From an uncultured Flavobacteriaceae bacterium (GTDB taxonomy: Bacteria; Bacteroidota; Bacteroidia; Flavobacteriales; Flavobacteriaceae), in contig CALIIP010000171.1 of NCBI GenBank assembly GCA_938018045.1, positions 1 to 7,447 on the forward strand: 7,447 nt of DNA, written 5' to 3'. Made by a program: the position numbers and the translations under genes. The notes below the pieces were generated by a model that ran no database searches, had not been told where the DNA came from, and saw only the letters and a program-made list of their open reading frames with translations. This document shows positions 1-6,057 of the stretch, piece after piece (within the stretch, counting starts at the first letter, position 1; every line of letters starts with the position of its first letter).

Positions 1-67
1 TTTTACCTTGATTTTGGTACATAGGCAACTGAGAAAACATCCAGTTTAAAGTGTCTTGATATACCAT
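1..67 (-). CDS. folC: FolC N-terminus: bifunctional folylpolyglutamate synthase / dihydrofolate synthase (partial, runs off left edge)
   Basis: Only the first 22 codons are in the window; the gene continues beyond position 1. The peptide starts MVYQDTLNWMFSQLPMYQNQ and then GK. From family knowledge this matches the start of FolC in Flavobacteriia, which commonly reads close to 'M-YQ-TL-WMFSQLPMYQ-QG'. FolC is a cytoplasmic ATP-dependent ligase that joins L-glutamate to dihydropteroate and extends polyglutamate tails on folates. The ATG at 67-65 shares its A with the last base of the tonB stop codon (TAATG), so translation is probably coupled to the gene before it, with no separate promoter visible. 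The ATP-binding P-loop and Mur-ligase-like domains lie outside the window, so the call rests on this short N-terminal match and on gene order. Confidence 0.8.
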   Translation of the reverse strand, partial: MVYQDTLNWMFSQLPMYQNQGK

Positions 68-948
68 TAATTAGATAAAGAAAAACGATATTTAATAATT
101 CCAATTTGTTTACTTCCAGCTTTAGAGTCTGCTTGCCAAGTTGTTTTCAATGCAGCAATTTTTGCCTGAGACAATAAGCATGCCGCAGTATTTGTTGAAC
201 CTTTAACTCCTGGAGTTGCTTTGATTACTTTTCCGTTTCTATCAACTTCTATGGCTACAATTACCAAGCCCTCTTCTTCGCATTCATAATTTGGTTTTGG
301 TCTGCTCAATGCTTTTCTATTTCCTAATTGGTAATCTCCGCCACCACCAGAACCACCATTTCCATAATAGCCATCTGCGTTCGGATCTCCGTTTTCATTT
401 CCTTTATCTCCTGCTGTATTATCATTTCCTTCACCTCCAGTTGTTGTGCCTTCAGAAGTGTTTAAACCTCCCATCATTTCATCCAACTTACGTTTTTTAT
501 CGTCTTCTATCTTTTGCTTACGTGCTGCTTCTGCCTTGGCTTTTTTTATTGCTTCTGCTTTCGCTTTTGCAACTCGATCTGCTTCTGCTTGTTCTTTTCG
601 CTCAGCCTCTTTTTCTTTTCTTATTTTGATAGATTCTTCTGATTCTTGCGTAACCACATCTTCAGTTGGTGAATTATCTGGTGAAGACTCTTCAACAACT
701 TCCTCAACTACTTCTTCTTGAGAAACTTCTTCTGTTACTTCAGGATTTGGTTGTGTTTTAACTGGTTCTAATGGTTGAATGTTTCCACTACCTACATTAG
801 AAGTTCCGAAATTAACTGCAATTCCAGATTCTATTGGCGGATCCAAATATTTTAATCCGAAAAAGAAAATACATAGCAATAGTAACAACATTATTATTGT
901 TGTTATCGTTGCTGATTTACGCTTATGTATGGTGTTTAATCCTTTCAT
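67..948 (-). CDS. tonB: Energy transducer TonB family protein with TolA-like charged coiled coil
   Basis: This 293-residue protein has the layout of a periplasm-spanning energy transducer. There is a short basic cytoplasmic N-terminus (KGLNTIHKRK) and one signal-anchor helix at about residues 13-32. The 'DPPIESGIAVNFG' stretch at about 36-48 is usual just after the membrane segment in Bacteroidota TonB proteins. An acidic Pro/Val/Glu region (60-104) precedes a Lys/Glu/Ala-rich predicted coiled coil (about 107-158, repeating KAEA/AEAARK units), a Gly/Asn-rich linker (160-208) and a C-terminal TonB domain (about 213-293; EEGLVIVAIEVDRNGKV, ending KYRFSLSN). It should couple the ExbB/ExbD motor to outer-membrane receptors. 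The coiled coil resembles TolA, so a Tol-like role in envelope integrity is possible. The ATG directly abuts the exbD stop (TAAATG), and the stop overlaps the folC start. Two cysteines, C223 and C257, lie in the C-terminal domain. The physiological partner cannot be read from sequence. Confidence 0.85.
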   Translation of the reverse strand: MKGLNTIHKRKSATITTIIMLLLLLCIFFFGLKYLDPPIESGIAVNFGTSNVGSGNIQPLEPVKTQPNPEVTEEVSQEEVVEEVVEESSPDNSPTEDVVTQESEESIKIRKEKEAERKEQAEADRVAKAKAEAIKKAKAEAARKQKIEDDKKRKLDEMMGGLNTSEGTTTGGEGNDNTAGDKGNENGDPNADGYYGNGGSGGGGDYQLGNRKALSRPKPNYECEEEGLVIVAIEVDRNGKVIKATPGVKGSTNTAACLLSQAKIAALKTTWQADSKAGSKQIGIIKYRFSLSN

Positions 949-1335
949 TTATTTAGGCTTCACAGCCAAAATCACTTTAAATCTGTTTCTATTTGCTATA
1001 TCCATTACTGACACTGCTTCTTCAATTGGCACGCCTTCTTCGGCTCTTAAAAGTACTGTTTTACTTTCGCTGTTAGCTAATAAACTTCTCAATTGCGCTT
1101 CTATTTCTGATTTCTTTACGTTCGAACCATTGACATAAAACCTCGAATTTTTCTTAATACTTACCGAAACTGTCTTTGTATTGGTAGATTTTCCTTTTGC
1201 AGTTGGTAATATCATATCCAATGCATTTGGCGCATTTGACGTTAGCATAAAAAAGACCAATAACAAGAATACAATATCTGTCATTGAACTCATACTGAAT
1301 TCTGGACTTACTTTATTTCTTCCTTTAAACTTCAT
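949..1335 (-). CDS. exbD: ExbD/TolR family biopolymer transport protein
   Basis: This 128-residue protein has a short basic cytoplasmic N-terminus (MKFKGRNKVSPEFSMSSM) and a single transmembrane helix at about residues 20-33 (DIVFLLLVFFMLTS). D20 opens the helix and aligns with the membrane aspartate that conducts protons in ExbD and TolR. A periplasmic domain follows, with the family's 'VLLRAEEGVPIEEAVSVMDIAN' type segment near 94-115. It is the plug of the ExbB pentamer and helps turn proton flow into work done by the TonB-like protein. Length is normal for the family. The ATG follows the exbB stop after one base, and its own stop directly abuts the next ATG, so it is translated from the same message. 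Telling ExbD from TolR by sequence alone is unsafe; the ExbD name follows common use in Bacteroidota. Confidence 0.9.
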   Translation of the reverse strand: MKFKGRNKVSPEFSMSSMTDIVFLLLVFFMLTSNAPNALDMILPTAKGKSTNTKTVSVSIKKNSRFYVNGSNVKKSEIEAQLRSLLANSESKTVLLRAEEGVPIEEAVSVMDIANRNRFKVILAVKPK

Positions 1336-1336
1336 C

Positions 1337-2017
1337 TTAAACTGGTTCGTTTAATAAATCTAAAAACTCAACTGCTTTTGCTTCCATCTGATGCACAACT
1401 TTATTGGTCTTCACAACAATATGGTTATAAGCAATATATGCAATAATACCAACTACTAATCCTGCTACAGTTGTTGTCATTGCAGTATTAATTCCTCCTG
1501 CCAATGCTCCCATATCTGCTTGCCCACCACTTGTTGCCATTTCATGGAATGCCAAAATCATACCAATTACGGTTCCTAAGAAACCTATCATTGGTGCTGC
1601 ACCTGCAACTGTTGCCAAAATGCTAACATTCTTTTCTAGTTTATAAACTTCTAGCGTACCTGCACTTTCTATCGCAGTATTAATATCATCTAGCGGTTTT
1701 CCTATTCTAGAAATTCCTTTTTCTATCAATCTTGCTTCTGGAGAATTTGTTTGCGCACACAATACTTTTGCTGCATCTAATTTTCCGTTTGAAACATGAT
1801 CTTTTATCTGATTCATAAAATTGTCATCCGTTTTAGAAATGGCATTGATAGCAAATACTCTTTCAAAATAAATATATAAGGCTGCAATTAATAAGACTAA
1901 TAAAATTGCGATTACCACTTGCCCACCTATTCCGCCATCCATAATTAAATTATAGATTGAGAGTGTTTTTTCTTCTGATAAGGCTTCGTCTAAAACTTCT
2001 TGAACTTCTTGTTGCAT
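1337..2017 (-). CDS. exbB: ExbB/TolQ/MotA family proton-channel protein
   Basis: This 226-residue protein has three membrane helices, at about residues 33-51, 131-155 and 177-198, with a cytoplasmic region between the first two. The second helix holds the family signature 'AGAAPMIGFLGTVIGM' (138-153), and the third has the Thr-rich entry 'INTAMTTTVAGLVVG' (176-190). These segments line the ion pathway in ExbB and TolQ, with T149 and T181-T183 as the likely polar positions. It forms the pentameric stator around ExbD, using proton-motive force in the inner membrane. It is the first gene of the exbB-exbD-tonB-folC unit, with a promoter-like sequence just upstream and a terminator separating it from nhaD. 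No Shine-Dalgarno sequence precedes the ATG; an A/T-rich leader does, as is usual in this phylum. TolQ is the alternative name; the MotA/TolQ/ExbB fold itself is not in doubt. Confidence 0.9.
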   Translation of the reverse strand: MQQEVQEVLDEALSEEKTLSIYNLIMDGGIGGQVVIAILLVLLIAALYIYFERVFAINAISKTDDNFMNQIKDHVSNGKLDAAKVLCAQTNSPEARLIEKGISRIGKPLDDINTAIESAGTLEVYKLEKNVSILATVAGAAPMIGFLGTVIGMILAFHEMATSGGQADMGALAGGINTAMTTTVAGLVVGIIAYIAYNHIVVKTNKVVHQMEAKAVEFLDLLNEPV

Positions 2018-2048
2018 TGATTTTGATATTTTATATACGTTACTTTAA

Positions 2049-2077
2049 CGAAATTAATGTTTGGAAATTGTAACAAA
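2049..2077 (-). promoter_or_regulatory. Predicted Bacteroidota-type promoter of the exbB operon
   Basis: On the minus strand a TTTG (2077-2074) is followed after 17 bases by TAATTTCG (2056-2049), one mismatch from the Bacteroidota -7 consensus TAnnTTTG, at a spacing close to that described for Bacteroides and Flavobacterium promoters. It lies between the nhaD terminator and the exbB ATG and would give a leader of about 25-30 bases. This is a consensus match only. Confidence 0.5.
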
Positions 2078-2087
2078 CTCACTGTAT

Positions 2088-2114
2088 AAAAAAACCCGAG
2101 AAAATTCTCGGGTT
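2088..2114 (-). terminator. Intrinsic terminator after nhaD
   Basis: A perfect inverted repeat pairs 2093-2102 (AACCCGAGAA) with 2105-2114 (TTCTCGGGTT), giving a hairpin with a GC-rich core and a small A/T loop. On the minus strand it is followed by a run of seven T (the complement of A2088-2094). It begins eight bases past the nhaD stop codon. The opposite side has only an interrupted T-rich stretch, so the main direction is minus. It separates the dehydrogenase-nhaD transcript from the exbB operon. Confidence 0.88.
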
Positions 2115-2122
2115 ATATTTTC

Positions 2123-3508
2123 TTATGCTAAAATTGCTCTCATTCCTATAAATGCAAGTGAGCCAGCAATAAAGCCAACTGCTGCTAGCCATGCTATTTT
2201 TTTCAAATACCACATGAAATTTATCTTTTCCATCCCCATCGCTACAACTCCAGCTGCTGAACCGATAATTAACATACTTCCTCCAGTTCCTGCAGAAAAG
2301 GCAACAAAATGCCATAAAGGTGCATCCATTGCTTCTTGGAACATTCCCATACTTGCTGCTACTAAAGGCACATTGTCAACTACTGCTGAACCAACTCCTA
2401 ATAACATAACAACAACATCTGTATTTGGTATTATTTGTTTTAAAGATTCTGCACCAATAAATAGTATTCCTAAAGATTCAAGTGCTGCAACTGCCATCAA
2501 TATTCCGAAGAAAAACAAAATACTTGGCATCTCAATTTTTGTTAATGATGCATGAACTGGACTATGATGCCCTTGAGAATCATCTCCTTCTTGATCAATA
2601 ACATTTGAAATACTAAATTCTGAACGACTATAAAGTTCTGCAAAAAGACCTACTATAGCTAATGAAAGCATCATACCAACATAAGGAGGTAAATGTGTTA
2701 TTACTTTAAAGAATGGCACAAAAAGAATCGCTGCCAAACCTATATATAACATTGTTGAACCATATTTACTTTTAGATTTAAGATCAACTTCTCCTTCTTC
2801 TACCTTATCAATTTTACCTTTAAAAGGCTTCATAAATGATGCAATGGTTACTGGAACGACCATACAAATTAAAGATGGGATAAATAGGTATTTCACCAAC
2901 ATCAATGCAGATACTTTATCGCCAATCCATAACATTGTAGTGGTAACATCTCCAATTGGAGAGAAAGCTCCTCCTGCATTAGCAGCGATAATAATTAAAC
3001 CTGCAAACCACAAACGTGTATCACGGTCTTTAACAATCTTTTGGAGTATAGATATTAATACAATTGTTGCAGTTAAATTATCTATAATTGCTGATAAAAC
3101 AAATGCTAAACAAGCAAAAATCCATAATAGTTTTTTCTTTTTTCGTGTTCTGATGTAATTCTTAAAAGTCGCAAATCCGTCAAAATAATCAATGATTTCA
3201 ACAATAGTCATTGCACCTAAAAGGAAGAATAAAATCTCTGCTGTTTTACCTAAATGATGTAGTAATGTTTCTTCGAGTAAATGATGTTTTTCTGCACCAT
3301 CAAGAGCAAGAAATCCTCCTTCACCTCCAATCAATTCATGTGCACCAGAATCAAACCAATTTGGGTATGCATCTATACCAAAAGCAACCAATGCCCAAAG
3401 TATTGCCATCATTGCCAATGCTGGTATAAGTTTATCTAATTTTGTGTTGTGCTCTAAGGCAATTGCTAAATATCCTAAAACGAATATTATAATAATAAGA
3501 GTTTCCAT
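2123..3508 (-). CDS. nhaD: NhaD-type sodium:proton antiporter
   Basis: This 461-residue polytopic inner-membrane protein belongs to the ion-transporter (IT) superfamily and matches the usual length of NhaD. It exchanges cytoplasmic Na+ (in some members also Li+) for H+, setting cytoplasmic pH and sodium level. About a dozen hydrophobic segments are visible. Two related half-repeats can be seen: 'IIDNLTATIV' (141-150) followed by 'NAGGAFSPIGDVTTTMLW' (177-194), and 'AVVDNVPLVAA' (375-385) followed by 'GTGGSMLIIGSAAGVVAMG' (407-425). The acidic/amide pairs D143-N144 and D378-N379 and the Ser/Thr-rich reentrant loops are where IT-family proteins bind ions. Loops near 74-85 and 305-319 are rich in His and acidic residues. 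The ATG lies 23 bases after the stop of the amino-acid dehydrogenase with no terminator between, so the two are probably co-transcribed. The gene ends just before a strong terminator. The transported ion is inferred from the family. Confidence 0.9.
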   Translation of the reverse strand: METLIIIIFVLGYLAIALEHNTKLDKLIPALAMMAILWALVAFGIDAYPNWFDSGAHELIGGEGGFLALDGAEKHHLLEETLLHHLGKTAEILFFLLGAMTIVEIIDYFDGFATFKNYIRTRKKKKLLWIFACLAFVLSAIIDNLTATIVLISILQKIVKDRDTRLWFAGLIIIAANAGGAFSPIGDVTTTMLWIGDKVSALMLVKYLFIPSLICMVVPVTIASFMKPFKGKIDKVEEGEVDLKSKSKYGSTMLYIGLAAILFVPFFKVITHLPPYVGMMLSLAIVGLFAELYSRSEFSISNVIDQEGDDSQGHHSPVHASLTKIEMPSILFFFGILMAVAALESLGILFIGAESLKQIIPNTDVVVMLLGVGSAVVDNVPLVAASMGMFQEAMDAPLWHFVAFSAGTGGSMLIIGSAAGVVAMGMEKINFMWYLKKIAWLAAVGFIAGSLAFIGMRAILA

Positions 3509-3531
3509 AAGTTTAATTTAGTCGAGTTTAG

Positions 3532-4764
3532 TTAGATTAATTCTTTTAAAGCAATTTCAAATGCTGTTGAGCAAATTTTTGTTTTAGCTCCGCTTTTCTT
3601 AAATGTTTTTTGTAATGCCTTTTTTATAATATTTGATGTATCATCAAAAATAGCTTTATCTTCCATCGGTAATTTAACTTTTGCTTCCATTAAATAAGCA
3701 AAAACTCTTGCAATACCGCAATTTGAGATAAAATCTGGCAATAAACTTAAATGCTTATCTGTATATTCCATAATTGGTCCAAAGAAAATTTCTTTATCAG
3801 CAAAAGGAACATTAGCTCCAGGAGAAATAACTTCAAGACCTGTATCAATCATTCGTTGAACTTGATCTTGAGAAACCAATCTTGACGCTGCAGCGGGAAC
3901 AAATATTTCTGCTGGTAAACTCCAAATTTTATTATTAATATCTTCAAAAGGAATCATATTTTCTGCAACTAATTTGTTTCCATCTTTTGCTAAAAATAAA
4001 GCAGTCATTTCTTCCATAGAAAATCCTTTTTCATTTATAAGTCCGCCATCTCTATCAATGATTCCGACCACTCTTGCGCCTAATTGAGTCAAATAGAATG
4101 CTGCTGCAGAACCAACATTTCCAAAACCTTGTACAATTGCTCTTTTACCTTCAATTGTGCCGCCATAAATATTATAATAATGCTTTACTGCTTCGGCAAC
4201 ACCATAACCAGTTAACATATCTGCTACTGTATATTTTTTTGACAAATCTGGTGAATACTGTTTGTCTTCAATAACTTTAATAACTCCTAATCTTAACTGA
4301 CCAATTCTATTAATCTTATCTGCTTCACTAGGTTTAAAGTGACCGTTAAAAATTCCTTCTTGCGGATGCCAAACTCCACAACTCTCTGTAATTGGTATTA
4401 CATCTTTATCTGCATCAACATTTAAATCTCCTCCAGTACCATAATAATGCTTTAACAAAGGTGTAACCGCCTTATACCAACGCTCTAATACACCTCTTTT
4501 TCTAGGGTCATTTGGATCAAAATTAATTCCTGACTTTGCGCCACCAATTGCTGGCCCTGAAACTGTAAATTTCACTTCCATAGTTTTGGCAAGTGATAAA
4601 ACTTCGTTCATATCCAACCCTTTTCTCATTCGTGTTCCTCCACCAGCTGCGCCTCCTCGAAGAGAATTAATTACAGTCCAACCTTCAGCATCTGTTTCTG
4701 GATCTTGCCAGTGAAAAACTATTTCTGGTTTTTTATTCTCGTATTTTTTAAGTAATTCTTTCAT
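3532..4764 (-). CDS. Glu/Leu/Phe/Val dehydrogenase family amino-acid dehydrogenase
   Basis: This cytoplasmic oxidoreductase of 410 residues (from the ATG at 4764) catalyses NAD(P)-dependent reversible oxidative deamination of an amino acid to a 2-oxo acid and ammonium. The N-terminal dimerisation/substrate domain (about 10-130) has 'LRGGAAGGGTRM' (35-46), a substrate-contact lysine in 'VKF' (K65) and the active-site motif 'GGAKSGINFDP' with K77. The C-terminal Rossmann domain carries 'QGFGNVG' (212-218), followed by an acidic residue D237 in 'IIDRDGG', which favours NAD+ over NADP+. Length is nearer glutamate dehydrogenase (about 410-450) than leucine dehydrogenase (about 360), but the motif around 113-121 (DLNVDADKD) differs from the usual 'DVPAPDMGT', so the substrate is uncertain. 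An in-frame TTG at 4782 would add six residues (MKTKNR). The ATG is preferred because it is the standard codon and gives 'MKELLKKYENKKPEIVF'. It is probably the first gene of a unit with nhaD. Confidence 0.88.
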   Translation of the reverse strand: MKELLKKYENKKPEIVFHWQDPETDAEGWTVINSLRGGAAGGGTRMRKGLDMNEVLSLAKTMEVKFTVSGPAIGGAKSGINFDPNDPRKRGVLERWYKAVTPLLKHYYGTGGDLNVDADKDVIPITESCGVWHPQEGIFNGHFKPSEADKINRIGQLRLGVIKVIEDKQYSPDLSKKYTVADMLTGYGVAEAVKHYYNIYGGTIEGKRAIVQGFGNVGSAAAFYLTQLGARVVGIIDRDGGLINEKGFSMEEMTALFLAKDGNKLVAENMIPFEDINNKIWSLPAEIFVPAAASRLVSQDQVQRMIDTGLEVISPGANVPFADKEIFFGPIMEYTDKHLSLLPDFISNCGIARVFAYLMEAKVKLPMEDKAIFDDTSNIIKKALQKTFKKSGAKTKICSTAFEIALKELI

Positions 4765-4882
4765 TCTATTTTTTGTTTTCAACTTTAATATTATTCCTGC
4801 ATTTTTTTTTAATTTCTACGGCAAATACTCTTTTCGTATATAGTTAAAGTTGATTCATCTCAAAAAATTTAAATTAGTTTCA

Positions 4883-4890
4883 CAAATATA
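4883..4890 (-). promoter_or_regulatory. Possible -7 element upstream of the amino-acid dehydrogenase
   Basis: The minus strand reads TATATTTG, a perfect match to the Bacteroidota -7 consensus TAnnTTTG, four bases downstream of the anmK stop codon. No TTG is seen at the expected -33 distance, and the leader to the ATG at 4764 would be about 110 bases, so this is a weak call. No intrinsic terminator was found after anmK in 4765-4894, so read-through from anmK could also supply the message. Confidence 0.35.
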
Positions 4891-4894
4891 TCAA

Positions 4895-5953
4895 TTAAGG
4901 CCCATAAATTTGACCGCTACTATGGTCTTTTTTTGCTCCTGTCACACTTTTTAGACAATTAACTTGATTATCAAGACGTAACAAACCTAAAAAAGCAAAA
5001 ATTAAGGCTTCTTTAAACTCAATAATTTGTTCATTTGGAATAACAATTCGATTCTGAATACTCTTTTTTAATTTATCAATCAAAAAAGTATTAAAAGTTC
5101 CTCCACCTGTAATTAACAATTCTCCGCTAAGTTTTATTTTGCTTGAAATCTGAAAAACAACATGCTCAACAAATGTACTTAAGATATCTTTTACTGATAA
5201 GTTATATTTATCTATCATCGGAAAAACAATAGCAACAACAAATTCATAACCTAATGATTTTGGCTTATCATCATTATAAAATTCAAGATTGTTTAATTCT
5301 TTTAACAACTGAAAATTAATTTTTCCTTCTGAAGCCAATTTCCCTTTATCATCATATTCCATTCCTATTTTTTGCACATAATGATTCATTACGATATTCA
5401 CAGGACAAATGTCAAAAGCAATACGGTCATCATTATATTCAAAAGAAATATTGGCAAAACCCCCTAAATTCAAACAGTATTCATAATCTGTAAAAAGTAA
5501 CTGATCACCTATAGGAACAAGAGGTGCTCCTTGACCACCAAAATTAACATCTTGAGTTCTGAAATCACAAACAATTTTTTGACTAGTAATCCTTGAAATT
5601 TCTTTTCCATTTCCTATTTGCAAGGTAATTCCTTCATCTGGTTTATGGAAGATTGTGTGTCCGTGTGATGCAATAAAATCAATAGTATCTATCTGATAAT
5701 CAGTAATGAATAAATTTATTAGGTTCCCTAAATAGTTACCATACTCAATATCTAATTGCTTAATTTTATTTTCTGATTGATGAAATGCTTCCTGAAGTTT
5801 ATTTTTCCATTCTTCAGAATAAGAATATGTTTTAGCCTCTAATATTTCAAAAAAGTAATCATCTCTTTTTTCAAAACATACATACACTAAATCTACACCG
5901 TCTAAAGATGTTCCGCTCATCAAACCAATTGCAAATTTTTTCTCATAACTCAT
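4895..5953 (-). CDS. anmK: Anhydro-N-acetylmuramic acid kinase
   Basis: AnmK is a cytoplasmic enzyme of murein recycling. It hydrolyses the 1,6-anhydro ring of anhydro-MurNAc and phosphorylates it with ATP, giving MurNAc-6-phosphate. The protein has 352 residues, slightly shorter than the E. coli enzyme (369). The N-terminal phosphate-binding signature 'IGLMSGTSLDGVDLVY' spans 9-24. The middle motif 'FGGQGAPLVPIGDQLLF' (138-154) is typical, followed by 'LNLGGFANIS' (161-170). 'FDICPVN' (180-186) replaces the E. coli 'FDTGPGN', and D181 aligns with the catalytic aspartate. The ATPase-fold motif 'ITGGGTFN' (281-288) and 'EALIFAFLG' (315-323) follow, and the C-terminus 'SVTGAKKDHSSGQIYGP' is characteristic of Bacteroidota members. 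The ATG is the only sensible start, placing the glycine loop about ten residues in. The gene is divergent from the acyl-CoA dehydrogenase. MurQ, which normally takes the product further, is not in this window. Confidence 0.93.
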   Translation of the reverse strand: MSYEKKFAIGLMSGTSLDGVDLVYVCFEKRDDYFFEILEAKTYSYSEEWKNKLQEAFHQSENKIKQLDIEYGNYLGNLINLFITDYQIDTIDFIASHGHTIFHKPDEGITLQIGNGKEISRITSQKIVCDFRTQDVNFGGQGAPLVPIGDQLLFTDYEYCLNLGGFANISFEYNDDRIAFDICPVNIVMNHYVQKIGMEYDDKGKLASEGKINFQLLKELNNLEFYNDDKPKSLGYEFVVAIVFPMIDKYNLSVKDILSTFVEHVVFQISSKIKLSGELLITGGGTFNTFLIDKLKKSIQNRIVIPNEQIIEFKEALIFAFLGLLRLDNQVNCLKSVTGAKKDHSSGQIYGP

Positions 5954-6012
5954 TCAGTAAAAATACAAATGATATTAGAACTTATCAATTATTATTTTAT
6001 CCTCAAAAACAC

Positions 6013-6020
6013 TATCTTTG
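6013..6020 (+). promoter_or_regulatory. Predicted -7 promoter element of the acyl-CoA dehydrogenase gene
   Basis: TATCTTTG is a perfect TAnnTTTG match, 37 bases before the ATG at 6058, which fits a leader of about 30 bases. The -33 region (around 5988-5995) is A/T-rich but has no clear TTG. It lies in the 104-base divergent region shared with anmK. Confidence 0.5.
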
Positions 6021-6057
6021 CAAAACAGAAAAAACAATTCAAAAACCAATTTATATT

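Noticed and set aside
291..1138. Several plus-strand open frames opposite tonB and exbD
   Set aside because: Low-complexity Leu/Phe/Ser-rich translations produced by the Lys/Glu/Ala codons of tonB on the other strand; no independent support.
2061..2555. Plus-strand open frame of 164 codons antisense to nhaD
   Set aside because: It has no recognisable domain, runs across the terminator and through a well-supported membrane protein gene, and its composition mirrors the opposite strand.
4865..4876. AAATTTAAATT near-palindrome upstream of the dehydrogenase
   Set aside because: Pure A/T symmetry is expected by chance at this base composition.
5966..5984. Possible anmK promoter elements on the minus strand (TAAGTTCT at 5984-5977; TATCATTTG at 5974-5966)
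   Set aside because: Neither matches TAnnTTTG properly: one has two mismatches, the other an extra base. A promoter must exist here, but the sequence does not fix its position.
5908..6057. Upstream extension of the acyl-CoA dehydrogenase to an ATG at 5908
   Set aside because: The extra 50 residues do not resemble the family, overlap the anmK start and lie upstream of the predicted promoter.
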